A stretch of DNA of 64,000 bases from Desulfobacter hydrogenophilus (GCF_004319545.1 NZ_CP036313.1:1375501-1439500), one strand, 5' to 3'; numbered from the stretch's first letter, positions 1 through 9,535 are shown. Numbers and translations: made by a program. The notes: generated by a model not told the origin, from the sequence alone.

Positions 1-56
1 TGGGTGGCCAGGTGAAATCCAAAATTTCCCAGGCCAATAATCAGAAACTGTTTCAT
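1..56 (-). CDS. trkA: TrkA/KtrA family potassium-uptake regulatory subunit (N-terminal fragment)
   Basis: Only the first 18 codons lie in the window; the gene runs off the left edge on the minus strand. The start reads MKQFLIIGLGNFGFHLAT, whose GLGNFG is the glycine-rich dinucleotide-binding loop of RCK/TrkA-N domains. A ribosome site (AAGGAAG) sits just before the ATG and touches the stop of the upstream trkH-like gene, so the two are co-transcribed. TrkA/KtrA proteins gate the TrkH/KtrB channel in response to nucleotides. Whether this is a one-domain KtrA or a two-domain TrkA cannot be told from the fragment. Confidence 0.8.
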   Translation of the reverse strand, partial: MKQFLIIGLGNFGFHLAT

Positions 57-67
57 ATCATCTTCCT

Positions 68-1453
68 TTAACCGATCATTATATTTTCCTGGGCATAGGA
101 AAATTTACTTGGTTTGCCTTTTCTGCTTACTGCAATGGCAATGCCCATGGGGCCTAAACGCCCGATAAACATGATACATATAATAATCAGTTTGCCAATC
201 TCTGAAAATCCGGACGTAATACCGGTGGACAGCCCCACGGTGCCAAAGGCACTGACCACTTCATAAAAAATTTCAAGAAAGGAACCCCGGGTCAGATTAT
301 GGGAGACATTGCCGATTTCCGTCTGCTGGAGCAGCACCACGCCGATGACAATTACCAGCATACTGATGATAATCAAGCTCACGGCCTTTGATATACTGGC
401 ATCAGACACCCTGCGGTAAAAAATATGGGGATGTTCCTGTCCCCGGAATCTGGAATATCCCAGGATGGCGAGACTGGATATCGTGGTTACCTTGACCCCA
501 CCGCCGCAGGAGCCGGGGGCTGTGCCCACAAACATCAGAAGAATGCTGATAAAAAGCGTTTCATTGGCCAAACTGCCAATATCAAGCGTGTTGAATCCGG
601 CGGTACGGGTATTCACAGCTTGGAAAAAAGAGGCCAGAAATTTGGTGTGCGGGGGCAGATCCCTAAGGGTGTTGGACCATTCCAGGATAAAAAACAGCAG
701 CGTGCTGCCGGCCAGTAGAATCAAGGTAGCAGTCAGCGTCAACCGTGTATGCAGGCTGAATTTTGACCAGCAGCGTTTTGAAAATGAAAATTTTTGCCGG
801 ATTTCCGCCATGACAATAAACCCGATCCCTCCGGTGATAATAAGAAAGCAGATATCAAGGTTGATCAGCCAGTTGCCGCCATACCGGGTGAAACTGTCCG
901 GAAACAGAGAAAATCCTGCGTTGCAGAACGCACTGACCGAATGGAATGCCGCATAGCAGATGGCCTTGCCCACAGGGAACCTGTAAAGAAAATCCGGCAG
1001 CATCAATGCCGTACCGATCAGCTCAATGATAAATGTAAATATCAGTATTTCTTTGACCAGTGCATATACATTCTTTCCCTGGCCGTAACTGTAGGTATCC
1101 GAGAGCATCTGCCGGCCGGTCATGCCCACCCGCTTGCCAAGGGTGAGCAGGAACATGGTGGACAAAACCATGATGCCGATGCCGCCGGCCTGGATCAGCA
1201 TCATGAGGACTGCTTTGCCGAAAAAGGTGAACGTTGACGCTGTGTCAACCACGCTCAGTCCTGTGACGCATACGGCGGAAGCTGATGTGAAAAGTGCGTC
1301 AATAAAGCCCAAATGTCCTTGTTCTGTGGATGCAGGCAAAAGAAGTAACATCGCGCCAAGCAGTATCAACGCGGCATAGCTGAGCATGGAGATCCGGCCC
1401 GGGGACAAAACTTTCCCTTTCCGGGTGGGCGCCTTATGGTGCAGCAACGTCAT
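68..1453 (-). CDS. TrkH/KtrB family potassium channel subunit
   Basis: Integral membrane K+ uptake protein of 461 residues, the usual KtrB/TrkH size. All four pore-loop repeats of the superfamily can be read in order: CVTGLSV near residue 62, CNAGFSL near 176, RTAGFNT near 285 and GTVGLST near 405. The conserved glycine of each selectivity filter is present, with hydrophobic segments between them. It sits 11 bases upstream of the trkA-like gene on the same strand, the standard channel plus regulatory-subunit pair. The length and RCK partner fit KtrB as well as TrkH, so no gene symbol is given. A nitroreductase gene lies 38 bases upstream and may be in the same transcript. Confidence 0.9.
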   Translation of the reverse strand: MTLLHHKAPTRKGKVLSPGRISMLSYAALILLGAMLLLLPASTEQGHLGFIDALFTSASAVCVTGLSVVDTASTFTFFGKAVLMMLIQAGGIGIMVLSTMFLLTLGKRVGMTGRQMLSDTYSYGQGKNVYALVKEILIFTFIIELIGTALMLPDFLYRFPVGKAICYAAFHSVSAFCNAGFSLFPDSFTRYGGNWLINLDICFLIITGGIGFIVMAEIRQKFSFSKRCWSKFSLHTRLTLTATLILLAGSTLLFFILEWSNTLRDLPPHTKFLASFFQAVNTRTAGFNTLDIGSLANETLFISILLMFVGTAPGSCGGGVKVTTISSLAILGYSRFRGQEHPHIFYRRVSDASISKAVSLIIISMLVIVIGVVLLQQTEIGNVSHNLTRGSFLEIFYEVVSAFGTVGLSTGITSGFSEIGKLIIICIMFIGRLGPMGIAIAVSRKGKPSKFSYAQENIMIG

Positions 1454-1491
1454 CTCTCAACCAAATTGTTTTTTTCAGTTCGATCATTGGT

Positions 1492-2118
1492 TTAAAAATC
1501 AACGACGATCTCTTCATAGGTCTTACGCCATTTAGGAGGATCGAGTACAAGTCCAGGTTTCTTGTATCCCACAGCAAGCAAAACTGGAATCCAGTATTTG
1601 TCAGGAATATTAAATGCTTTTTTGACGCCTTCATGGTCAAATCCGTCCATGGGATGGGAATCAAGGCCTAAACTTACGGCTGCATACATCAGGCTCATGG
1701 CAAAGAATCCCGCGTTTTTAGCGGCAAAAGCCAGGTTGGCATCCGGACTCCAGTTGTATAGGGAGCTTGTGGCGTTCAGGAACCAATCACGTTGGGTGTC
1801 GGGCATGCCGGTTTTGACCATCTCCTGCCAGGTCCGTTCAAATCCGGGATGGCCCTTTTTCCATCCGTCCTTATCTGCCAGCACAATCATGGTTACCGGG
1901 GCTTCAACGATTTTGGGCTGGTCCCAGGCCAGGGCTTTGAGTTTTTCCTTTTGCTCCCTGTCCTGCAGAACCATCAGGCTCCAGGGCTGCAGATTAAAGC
2001 TGGAAGGTGTATCGGCGGCCAGTTCCACCATTTCTTTGATTATTTCTTGGGGGACCACTTTTTCAGGGTCAAAAAAGTTGATGGACCGTCTATTTTTGGT
2101 GATTTGCTCAAAGTTCAT
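1492..2118 (-). CDS. Nitroreductase family FMN oxidoreductase
   Basis: A 208-residue protein that opens with NFEQITKNRRSINFF, the Arg-Arg phosphate-binding start typical of nitroreductase-fold FMN enzymes. SSFNLQPWSLMVL around residues 39-51 matches the second FMN-contact segment, and the C-terminal LLAVGYKKPG is the usual closing strand of the family. Such enzymes use NAD(P)H to reduce nitro-aromatics, quinones or other electrophiles; the natural substrate cannot be read from sequence. It is upstream of trkH on the same strand, with a good ribosome site (AAGGAG) before the ATG. Confidence 0.85.
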   Translation of the reverse strand: MNFEQITKNRRSINFFDPEKVVPQEIIKEMVELAADTPSSFNLQPWSLMVLQDREQKEKLKALAWDQPKIVEAPVTMIVLADKDGWKKGHPGFERTWQEMVKTGMPDTQRDWFLNATSSLYNWSPDANLAFAAKNAGFFAMSLMYAAVSLGLDSHPMDGFDHEGVKKAFNIPDKYWIPVLLAVGYKKPGLVLDPPKWRKTYEEIVVDF

Positions 2119-2273
2119 AATATCTCCTTACCTCCCGTTCTTGACGAGTGTGTTTTAGTTCGTCGAGCTTCATTTATTAGCTTCTGCTAAGTTAATTTTA
2201 ATTTCAGAAAGGTCAAGGACAGCGCAATGAATTTATTTTTGGAGGCAGGACAATCAGTCCGGTTCCTGCTGTT

Positions 2274-2690
2274 TTACTTTTTGGGAATTTGTCTTTTTTT
2301 GTGATCATCATCAATGGCAACATAAACGAATCGTGCTTCCGTAACTTTAAAACGTTCTGTACCACAGGTGTTCAGCAGTATGGGTTTAACCCACACTTCA
2401 AGCTTCACTGTAATTGAGGTGTTTCCTACTTTTTCCACGTAACCATAGCAACAAAAAATATCTCCCACCTGAATGGGCTCGATGAATTTCATACCTTCCA
2501 CTGCAATGGTCACGACACGTCCACATGTAACCTCCTTGGCTAGAATGCTGCCTGCAATATCCATCTGGGACAGGACCCATCCCCCAAAAATATCTCCGTT
2601 GGGATTTGTATCTGCCGGCATTGTCTGGGTTCGAAGAAGCAAGTCTCCGTGTGGTTTTTGTTTTTCTTCCATTAATGGAATATCCGCCAT
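2274..2690 (-). CDS. Acyl-CoA thioesterase, hot-dog fold (YciA-like)
   Basis: A 138-residue single hot-dog domain. PNGDIFGGWVLSQMD (about residues 30-44) is the helix-start signature of the YciA/BFIT acyl-CoA thioesterase group, with the conserved Asn-Gly-Asp and Gly-Gly-Trp. FIEPIQVGDIF around residue 70 is the paired strand. Family members hydrolyse short to medium acyl-CoAs in the cytoplasm. It is probably monocistronic. It diverges from fumC across a 266-bp AT-rich spacer that should carry both promoters. Confidence 0.85.
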   Translation of the reverse strand: MADIPLMEEKQKPHGDLLLRTQTMPADTNPNGDIFGGWVLSQMDIAGSILAKEVTCGRVVTIAVEGMKFIEPIQVGDIFCCYGYVEKVGNTSITVKLEVWVKPILLNTCGTERFKVTEARFVYVAIDDDHKKRQIPKK

Positions 2691-2956
2691 TGATATAATA
2701 TCCTTTCGATTAATTGTGATTACAATTTATGTTGCATTGTGTGTGAATGTAATATGTTCCTTTATAAAACAGATTTGATCAAGGAACAATAGTAGACTTG
2801 TGAGGATTCGCAATGCTCCCAGGGATTTGATCTTGCTTTGACAAGCTGTTATATTCACATATCCCGACGGATAGATTGTAAGGGAGCCTATCATTCCCGG
2901 AACCGACACAACAGACCCGCCCTTTTTAAGTAAGGGCCAAAAGGAGGAATTAAGAA

Positions 2957-4348
2957 ATGGCGAATCGTACCGAACATGATACCATGGGCGCAATCCAGGT
3001 GCCTGCAGACGCATTGTGGGGCGCCCAGACCGAACGTAGTCGGCAAAATTTCACCATTGGTCGGGAGTTGATGCCACAAGCCCTGATCCATGCCTTTGCA
3101 CGGCTAAAAAAAGCCTGTGCCGCCGTCAACAGGCGGATGGAACTGCTGGATGATCATCAGGCCGATCTTATTATCCGGGTCTGCGATGAAATCCTGAACG
3201 GGGATCACGCCGACCAGTTTCCCCTTCACGTCTGGCAGACCGGCAGCGGCACCCAGACCAATATGAATTTAAATGAGGTCATTGCCAACCGGGCCGCCCT
3301 TCTTGACGGCAAGGCGCTTGATGATACCAGACCGATCCACCCCAATGACCATGTGAACAAATCCCAAAGTTCCAACGACACATTCCCGGCGGCCATGCAT
3401 ATTGCGGCGGTCTTTGAGATCCATGACACCCTGCTTCCCGCAGTTGAGCGCATGCGTCTCACCCTTGAAAAAAAATCCCAGGAATTTTCACATATTATTA
3501 AAATCGGACGCACCCATCTCCAGGATGCCACCCCACTGACACTTGGCCAGGAAATCAGCGGCTGGGAAGCTATGATCCAAAGCAGCCGGGAGCAGATTTT
3601 ACAATCTCTGGAAACACTTTACCCGCTTGCCATTGGCGGAACAGCGGTGGGGACGGGCTTAAATGCGCCCCAGGGTTTTGGAAAAGATGTGGCAGAAGAA
3701 CTTGCCAAGTTAACCGGCCATCCGTTCAGCCAGATGAAAAATACCTTTCATGGTCTCACCGGACATGACCAGATCGTCTTCACCAGTGGTGCAATCAAAG
3801 GGTTGGCTGCCAATTTGATGAAAATCGCCAATGACATCCGGTGGCTTGCCAGCGGTCCCAGGTGCGGTATCGGCGAGCTCAATATTCCGGCCAATGAGCC
3901 GGGCAGTTCCATCATGCCCGGAAAAATAAACCCCACCCAGGCCGAAGCCGCCACCATGGTTGCCTGCCAGGTCATGGGAAATGATGCGGCCATCGGCTTT
4001 GCCGCCAGCCAGGGCAACTTTGAACTCAATGTCTTTAAACCGGTTATCATCCATAACCTGCTTCAATCCGTTACGCTTCTGGGCGATACCATCTCCTCTT
4101 TCACATCCCATTGCCTGGCCGGGATTGCCCCCAACATCCCGGTGATTGAACGTCACCTGAAGAATTCTCTGATGCTGGTCACCGCACTGGCACCGCACAT
4201 CGGATATGACAATGCCGCCCGGATCGCCAAAAAAGCGCTTCAGGAAGACATGACGTTAAAAGAGGCCGCCGCAGAACTGGATTTAGTTCAACCCGGGCAA
4301 TTTGATGAATGGGTCAACCCAGAAACCATGATTCTGGGACGAAAGTAA
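2957..4348 (+). CDS. fumC: Fumarate hydratase, class II
   Basis: Converts fumarate to L-malate (reversible) in the TCA cycle. The 463 residues are the normal length for oxygen-stable class II fumarases. The superfamily signature GSSIMPGKINPTQAE lies near residue 314. The N-terminal segment TEHDTMGAIQVPADALWG and the active-site segment SSNDTFPAAMH near residue 138 are also standard. A strong ribosome site (AAGGAGG) lies 10 bases before the ATG. In this genome type it would work with the CoA-transferase at 11.1 kb in complete oxidation of acetate. There is no obvious T-rich terminator behind it. Confidence 0.95.
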   Translation: MANRTEHDTMGAIQVPADALWGAQTERSRQNFTIGRELMPQALIHAFARLKKACAAVNRRMELLDDHQADLIIRVCDEILNGDHADQFPLHVWQTGSGTQTNMNLNEVIANRAALLDGKALDDTRPIHPNDHVNKSQSSNDTFPAAMHIAAVFEIHDTLLPAVERMRLTLEKKSQEFSHIIKIGRTHLQDATPLTLGQEISGWEAMIQSSREQILQSLETLYPLAIGGTAVGTGLNAPQGFGKDVAEELAKLTGHPFSQMKNTFHGLTGHDQIVFTSGAIKGLAANLMKIANDIRWLASGPRCGIGELNIPANEPGSSIMPGKINPTQAEAATMVACQVMGNDAAIGFAASQGNFELNVFKPVIIHNLLQSVTLLGDTISSFTSHCLAGIAPNIPVIERHLKNSLMLVTALAPHIGYDNAARIAKKALQEDMTLKEAAAELDLVQPGQFDEWVNPETMILGRK

Positions 4349-4438
4349 CTTTTTATGGATTTAGCAACGCTACAGCGTTTCGCGCCGAATTTTTACTCGT
4401 ATCACGGCGTGACTTAGGCTCGGGATAAAATGGAGGAT

Positions 4439-4669
4439 TTATTTGTTTTTATATTTTTTTTTGACGTTGAAAAAATCCCAAATGCCCCAGGGGATCAATA
4501 CAGCGCTCAGTACTTGATTGAAAAGCGCATATTCAGCCATGTCAGGGTCTGGATTTAACCATCCGTCCCAAAAGCACCACAATCCGAATCCGAGCAACAG
4601 GATAGTGAATACGTAAGGGCTCATTTTAGGAGGGGGAGGGGGCTTTCCCTTCGATTTTTTTTCATTCAT
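4439..4669 (-). CDS. Small two-helix membrane protein, unknown
   Basis: A 76-residue protein with a polar, proline-rich start (KGKPPPPPKMS) followed by two hydrophobic stretches (about residues 18-35 and 48-63) separated by an acidic loop containing NPDPDMAEY. It ends in a lysine-rich tail. I do not recognise a named family. The layout, with a short lysine-rich N-terminus, two membrane spans and a basic tail, fits a small inner-membrane protein. It points toward fumC and diverges from glyS; the 292-bp AT-rich gap to glyS holds nothing else I can support. Confidence 0.6.
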   Translation of the reverse strand: MNEKKSKGKPPPPPKMSPYVFTILLLGFGLWCFWDGWLNPDPDMAEYALFNQVLSAVLIPWGIWDFFNVKKKYKNK

Positions 4670-4961
4670 GAATTCTTTTGTCCTTATGATAATTATTTAT
4701 TTAAATAGTTATCATAGATCATTTTACTTGAGAAGAAATAAATATTTTGCGAAAAAAATATTATTTCAAGAGGCTTCGGCGTTTACGTTTATGATATTGC
4801 CCGCCCGGGACCATAAAAATTTGAAAAAACAGTTCAGCAAAATATAAAAATCATGTATATTCAACCTTTTTTTAAGAGTTAAAAATTCGGTGGATTATTA
4901 TTACATTATAAAGAGCCAGCACTGGATACCATCCAGGCGGTTTTGGGACATGGAGTAAAAA

Positions 4962-6383
4962 ATGGCTAAACCAAAAAAAGAAGCAACATTGATGGACAAA
5001 GTCGTTGGGCTGTGCAAACGCAGGGGCTTTGTATATCCGGGATCTGAGATTTACGGCGGACTGGCCAATGCCTGGGATTTCGGTCCTTTAGGGGTGGAGC
5101 TGCTTAAAAATCTGAAAGATGCCTGGTGGAAAAAATTTGTCACCGAACGTATTGATATGGTGGGTCTGGATGCCGCCATCCTCATGAACCCGACCGCCTG
5201 GGAAGCCTCCGGCCATGTGGGCAGTTTTTCCGATCCACTGATGGACTGCAAAAAATGTAAATCCCGGGAGCGGGCCGACAAGCTTGTGGAAACGTGGCAA
5301 CATGACAACAGGTCTGATGAGCAACCCGCTAACTGGGCAGGGGAAAAAACCCCACCCCAGGATATGCTGGATTTTATTAATGCCAAAAATATCACCTGTC
5401 CCAAGTGCGGCAGCCTTGAATGGACCCTGCCAAAGGCCTTTAACCTGATGTTTAAAACCCAGCAGGGCGTGGTTGAAGGCGAAGGAAAGGACATATATCT
5501 GCGTCCTGAAACCGCCCAGGGTATCTTTGTCAATTTTAAGAATGTCCAGACCACCTCACGCAAAAAAATTCCCTTTGGCATTGCCCAGATCGGCAAGGCT
5601 TTCAGGAACGAAATTACTCCGGGCAATTTTGTGTTCAGGACCCGTGAGTTTGAGCAGATGGAAATTGAATATTTCTGTAAACCCGGAACCGATCCTGAGT
5701 ACCATGACTTCTGGAAAAAATTCTGCATGGACTGGTACTTAGGGCTAGGCGTTACCCCGGACAATCTTAGATTGCGTGACCATGACGCAGCGGAATTGTC
5801 CCATTACTCCAATGGCACGTCCGATATTGAATACCGGTATCCCTTTGGCTGGGGGGAATTATGCGGCATCGCTTCGAGGACCAACTATGACTTAAGCCAG
5901 CATATGGAGTACTCCTCCAAGGATCTGCAGTATTTTGACGAGGCTGCCAGGGAAAAGTACATCCCCTTTGTAATTGAACCGTCCCTCGGGGTTCAGCGCT
6001 CTGCTCTGGTATTTTTGTGCGACGCCTATGAAGAAGAAGAAATTAAAGAGGGGGATACCCGGGTGGTACTGCATCTGCACAACCAGCTGGCCCCTGTGAA
6101 AATCGCAGTGATGCCCCTGGCCAAAAAAATTGCCGACAACGCAAAGCCCGTCTTTGACATCCTGGTACAGCAACTGGGGCTGAACATGGATTTTGACGTC
6201 CAGGGCAGCATAGGCAAGCGCTACCGTCGCCAGGATGAGGTCGGCACCCCCTATTGCATCACCTTTGATTATGACTCCCTTGACGACAATGCCGTTACTA
6301 TCCGGGAGCGGGACTCCATGGATCAGCAGCGTATAAAGATAGATGAATTGGTTCCCTTTTTCCGGGAAAAATTTACATATTAA
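4962..6383 (+). CDS. glyS: Glycyl-tRNA synthetase, single-chain type
   Basis: Charges tRNA-Gly. The 473 residues are one chain of the alpha2 (eukaryote/archaea/Firmicute-like) type rather than the alpha2-beta2 enzyme common in Proteobacteria. Class II hallmarks are visible: FNLMFKTQQG followed by LRPETAQGIFVNFKNV around residues 150-190, and an anticodon-binding C-terminus beginning near KIAVMPLAKK at residue 379. Two CxxC pairs (CKKC, CPKC) near residues 95 and 145 suggest a zinc site in the insertion. GGAG precedes the ATG. The carbonic-anhydrase-like gene follows 12 bases later, so the two probably share a transcript. Confidence 0.95.
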   Translation: MAKPKKEATLMDKVVGLCKRRGFVYPGSEIYGGLANAWDFGPLGVELLKNLKDAWWKKFVTERIDMVGLDAAILMNPTAWEASGHVGSFSDPLMDCKKCKSRERADKLVETWQHDNRSDEQPANWAGEKTPPQDMLDFINAKNITCPKCGSLEWTLPKAFNLMFKTQQGVVEGEGKDIYLRPETAQGIFVNFKNVQTTSRKKIPFGIAQIGKAFRNEITPGNFVFRTREFEQMEIEYFCKPGTDPEYHDFWKKFCMDWYLGLGVTPDNLRLRDHDAAELSHYSNGTSDIEYRYPFGWGELCGIASRTNYDLSQHMEYSSKDLQYFDEAAREKYIPFVIEPSLGVQRSALVFLCDAYEEEEIKEGDTRVVLHLHNQLAPVKIAVMPLAKKIADNAKPVFDILVQQLGLNMDFDVQGSIGKRYRRQDEVGTPYCITFDYDSLDDNAVTIRERDSMDQQRIKIDELVPFFREKFTY

Positions 6384-6395
6384 CGAAAAAATTTT

Positions 6396-6935
6396 ATGAC
6401 ACTGTATTCATACAAAGATATTGCACCGGACATCCACGACTCCGTTTTTATAGCACCTGGTGCAAAAATTATAGGAGATGTGCAGATCGGCCGGGATTCG
6501 TCGGTCTGGTTTCAATCGGTTCTCAGGGGCGATGTCGCTGAGATCCGCATTGGCGAACGCACAAATATTCAGGATCTTTGCATGGGGCATGTGGCCAGGG
6601 ACACCCCGTTGATCATCGGAAACGGCGTCACCATAGGCCATAACTGCTGTGTGCACGGCTGCACCATTGGGGACGGCTGTCTGATCGGCATGGGTGCGGT
6701 TCTCTTGAATAACAGCGTAATAGGGAACGGTTGCGTCATCGCGGCCGGTGCCGTTGTCCTTGAAAAAACAATCATTGAGCCATATTCACTTGTTACCGGG
6801 TCGCCGGGCAAAGTAAAGAAAATTTACGAAAACCAGGAAGAGATTGATCACATGCTGAAAGCAGCCTCTGATAACTATGTGGGGCACGCAAGGGAATTTG
6901 GTTCTAACGATCTGTTTTATGAGATTAAAAAATAG
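6396..6935 (+). CDS. Gamma-carbonic-anhydrase family protein (left-handed beta-helix)
   Basis: A 179-residue hexapeptide-repeat protein of the YrdA/Cam-like group. Repeating I-G-x-G steps run from about residue 30 to 145. The putative metal histidines sit in MGHVARDTP (near residue 67) and TIGHNCCVHGC (near residues 85-95), in the spacing used by gamma carbonic anhydrases. Family members may interconvert CO2 and bicarbonate, but many bacterial homologues show no proven activity. It follows glyS closely and ends at an intrinsic terminator. Confidence 0.85.
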   Translation: MTLYSYKDIAPDIHDSVFIAPGAKIIGDVQIGRDSSVWFQSVLRGDVAEIRIGERTNIQDLCMGHVARDTPLIIGNGVTIGHNCCVHGCTIGDGCLIGMGAVLLNNSVIGNGCVIAAGAVVLEKTIIEPYSLVTGSPGKVKKIYENQEEIDHMLKAASDNYVGHAREFGSNDLFYEIKK

Positions 6936-6947
6936 AACGGTAATTCC

Positions 6948-6983
6948 ATCCCCTGTCGATCAAAGGCAGGGGATTTATTTTTT
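6948..6983 (+). terminator. Intrinsic terminator after glyS-gamma-CA operon
   Basis: An 8-bp perfect stem (ATCCCCTG / CAGGGGAT) with an 11-nt loop, followed directly by TTATTTTTT. It lies 12 bases beyond the stop of the gamma-CA-like gene and just before the convergent HdrB-like gene ends. The T-tract is only on the plus-strand side. Confidence 0.8.
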
Positions 6984-6992
6984 CTGCGGTCC

Positions 6993-7835
6993 TTACCGGT
7001 TTCTGGCTGCTTTTTCTACCCCGGTCCAATCCTTTTCAAGCCCCATGGCCCGGCCCAGCAATTGGGTAAGGAGTATGGCGGGTATGGGGTTTGTTGATCC
7101 CGATTTCAGGATAAGATCCCGGCCGTATTCATATTGCATGTGGCAATAGTTGCATGCCGTGCAGATTATATCGGCGCCTTCCTGTTCCGCTGTTTTATAT
7201 TTTTCCAGAATAAAGTCCCGGGCCAGTTTGTTGTTTTTTTCCAACAGGGGATTGCCGCAGCACTCCAGGCGTTTGGACCAGTTTACGGGGTCTGCCCCGG
7301 TCAGTGTGATAATCCGTTCAAATATCGTCGGTGCATTGGGGCGGTCATCGAATCCGGTGATGGTTGACGGACGCAGCGCATGACAGCCGTAGCTTGGGGC
7401 CACTTTTATCCCGTCAAGGGGGTGGGTGATGCTTTGCCGGATAACGCCTTTATCGACTTCCCGGTCCAGGAAGGTCAGCATGTGATGAATTTTGACGCCC
7501 CCGTCATAGTGTAGCCCTTCCTTTTTCAGTATCCCGTTGATCATGACTTGTTTGTCGGGGTCGTTTTGAAAATAATGTTCTGCCTGTTTAAGGGTGCCGA
7601 AACCGCACTTGCACAGGGTCAGCACAGGCAGACTATGGGCCTGGGCGATAGCCAGATTCCGTATGGCCAGTAAAAGAAAGGCATCCAAATTTTTTTCCTT
7701 AACAGGGTATCCGCAACAGCCAAAATCAAGTTCTTCCACCTCAACATTGAGCCTGGATAAAACGGCTTTAGCCGACTTTGGATGCTGGGGAATGTCAAAT
7801 CCGGTTCTACATCCTGAGAATAGCGCGTATTTCAT
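6993..7835 (-). CDS. HdrB-like iron-sulfur heterodisulfide reductase subunit
   Basis: A 280-residue protein with two CCG cysteine domains. The first carries GCRTGFD near residue 9 and GCCGYP near residue 40. The second carries ECCGNPLLEKN near residue 190 and CTACNYCHMQYEY near residue 225. In HdrB/HdrD proteins these cysteines hold the non-cubane [4Fe-4S] centre that reduces disulfides. Its start overlaps the stop of the HdrC/NarI-like partner by 4 bases, so the two are translationally coupled. The natural disulfide substrate in sulfate reducers (DsrC trisulfide or another small thiol) is unknown here. Confidence 0.85.
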   Translation of the reverse strand: MKYALFSGCRTGFDIPQHPKSAKAVLSRLNVEVEELDFGCCGYPVKEKNLDAFLLLAIRNLAIAQAHSLPVLTLCKCGFGTLKQAEHYFQNDPDKQVMINGILKKEGLHYDGGVKIHHMLTFLDREVDKGVIRQSITHPLDGIKVAPSYGCHALRPSTITGFDDRPNAPTIFERIITLTGADPVNWSKRLECCGNPLLEKNNKLARDFILEKYKTAEQEGADIICTACNYCHMQYEYGRDLILKSGSTNPIPAILLTQLLGRAMGLEKDWTGVEKAARNR

Positions 7836-9535
7836 ATTCCAAATTCCTGGTGGTATGCCATGTTTCTAAGTTGATAAAAAATATCCGTAATCTTGACTCC
7901 CTGGGGACAATTTTCCTGGCATTTATAACAAGTCAGGCAATCCCATACAATGGGGGCATCCTTTGCCAAATCGGTTTGCCCCAGAATAAGGGCATGTATG
8001 ACCTGGTGGGGTGCTGATCCGAACTCTTGGGTTTCGTCTGTAACACCTACCACCGGGCATATGCTTGTACAAGTCAGACAGGTATAACATTGTGAAAATG
8101 TAGCCCCCTGGAGGGATTCTTTCAAGGATGCAACCACAGGGTTTTTTCCGGTTTTGATTTTCACAGGGGCTTCAAGCCCGGCTTTTTCAGACTTATGTTT
8201 TTTGCGAAGTTCCCTTATTCGAATAACGGGATCCGGAAGAGATTCCTCCTCCAGCTGCCCCCGGGTTGCCTTCCAGATATCCTGCAGGTCCAGTCCGGCA
8301 GGGCAGATCTGGGAACATTTGTTGCACATGGTGCAGATAAAACTGCCAATGGAAAAGGCATCCCTTAATTCCGGATCCATTGGCCGGCCCCATGCCGACT
8401 CCCGGATGCGGGTTACACGTTCCGAGGGAAACACCCATTGATTGTCAAATATTTCATATAAAGGTCCCACGGCACAATGGCTGGTGCAGGTGCCGCATTG
8501 GGTGCAGGCGGAAAGATCAAACACCCGGCGGGTGGCCTTGTTCTCATCGCGTTTTATTTGCTGTCCTGAAAATCCCGAAATTATAAGGCTTACCGGGGTT
8601 GTCAAAATATGCAGGAACTTGCTGAAAGGCAGGTAGGCCAAGGCGAAAAAACAGCTTAAAAAATGAATCGTCAGCATCAGTGAATCCAGGCGGTGCCTAT
8701 TGAAAAAACCGGCAACCGGCTTCATGGCAATGGAGACAGGATAGGAGACAAATGCCCACCTTGGGTTCGCGTGGCAGGCGGCGCAATTGTCTTCATTGAT
8801 AATCCACCCTTCTTCCATAATTTCCGGGGTGACCGGGATGGTCTCCCCAGGGAACTGGACATTGAATTCTTCCTGCCAGACGGCCTTAAGCGCCGGGAGT
8901 TCCTCATCATAATCCATGGCGCCATATTCTTCCACCATGTCGTAAAACACACCGGAAGAGATGATCTTTGCGCCTTCCAGGCCAAAACCGGATGTCATGA
9001 TGAGTGCAAGCAGGACGATGGCCAGGCAATCTGGGCGCTTGCTGATCTGTTTTAAGCGAAAATGGGTTTTCCTGCGATATATGGCAATGCCCACTCCCAC
9101 CATCACCATTACACCAGCCACATTCCGAAGGGCCATGAACGGGTTCAGGGTGGATAGGTAATCTGAAAAAATCACTTCGCTGACATAGCTTTCAAGGGCA
9201 TGGAAAAAAAACAACCAGGCAAACCCCCAGTAAATACAGATGTGCATAAACCACTTCAGAAAATTCTGGCGCATCAGCGGCAATTGAAGCACTACATCCA
9301 GAATAATCGTCTTGAAAAGATGAAAAATCCGGGCAGGTGATACCAGGATGCCGAACAGGCTGAACAAAAAAGCTTTTATTCGGCCTGCCGTAGTGACTCC
9401 GGACCGGTCCGATCCGATGGTTAACCGGAAAAATCCAATGATTCTGTAAATGATTCCGACGAGGAATATTGCCAACGCAATAAAAAAACTCCAGGTATAA
9501 AGCGCTGGACCGGTTAATAAATCATACAACGGCAT
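7832..9535 (-). CDS. Membrane-bound HdrC/NarI-like electron-transfer subunit with four ferredoxin-type clusters
   Basis: A 567-residue fusion. The N-terminal half has about six hydrophobic spans resembling NarI/TmcC-type cytochrome b subunits. A loop near residue 250 contains CAACH, a c-type heme attachment motif. The C-terminal half holds four CxxCxxCxxxC sets (CTQCGTCTSHC, CTMCNKCSQIC, CYTCLTCTSIC, and a shorter CLTCYKCQENC), arranged as two consecutive 2x[4Fe-4S] HdrC-like modules. It should take electrons from the quinone pool or a cytochrome and pass them to the HdrB partner encoded 4 bases into its end. It resembles DsrMK/TmcBC/HmeCD complexes in design but matches none exactly by domain order. 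Confidence 0.8.
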   Translation of the reverse strand: MPLYDLLTGPALYTWSFFIALAIFLVGIIYRIIGFFRLTIGSDRSGVTTAGRIKAFLFSLFGILVSPARIFHLFKTIILDVVLQLPLMRQNFLKWFMHICIYWGFAWLFFFHALESYVSEVIFSDYLSTLNPFMALRNVAGVMVMVGVGIAIYRRKTHFRLKQISKRPDCLAIVLLALIMTSGFGLEGAKIISSGVFYDMVEEYGAMDYDEELPALKAVWQEEFNVQFPGETIPVTPEIMEEGWIINEDNCAACHANPRWAFVSYPVSIAMKPVAGFFNRHRLDSLMLTIHFLSCFFALAYLPFSKFLHILTTPVSLIISGFSGQQIKRDENKATRRVFDLSACTQCGTCTSHCAVGPLYEIFDNQWVFPSERVTRIRESAWGRPMDPELRDAFSIGSFICTMCNKCSQICPAGLDLQDIWKATRGQLEEESLPDPVIRIRELRKKHKSEKAGLEAPVKIKTGKNPVVASLKESLQGATFSQCYTCLTCTSICPVVGVTDETQEFGSAPHQVIHALILGQTDLAKDAPIVWDCLTCYKCQENCPQGVKITDIFYQLRNMAYHQEFGI

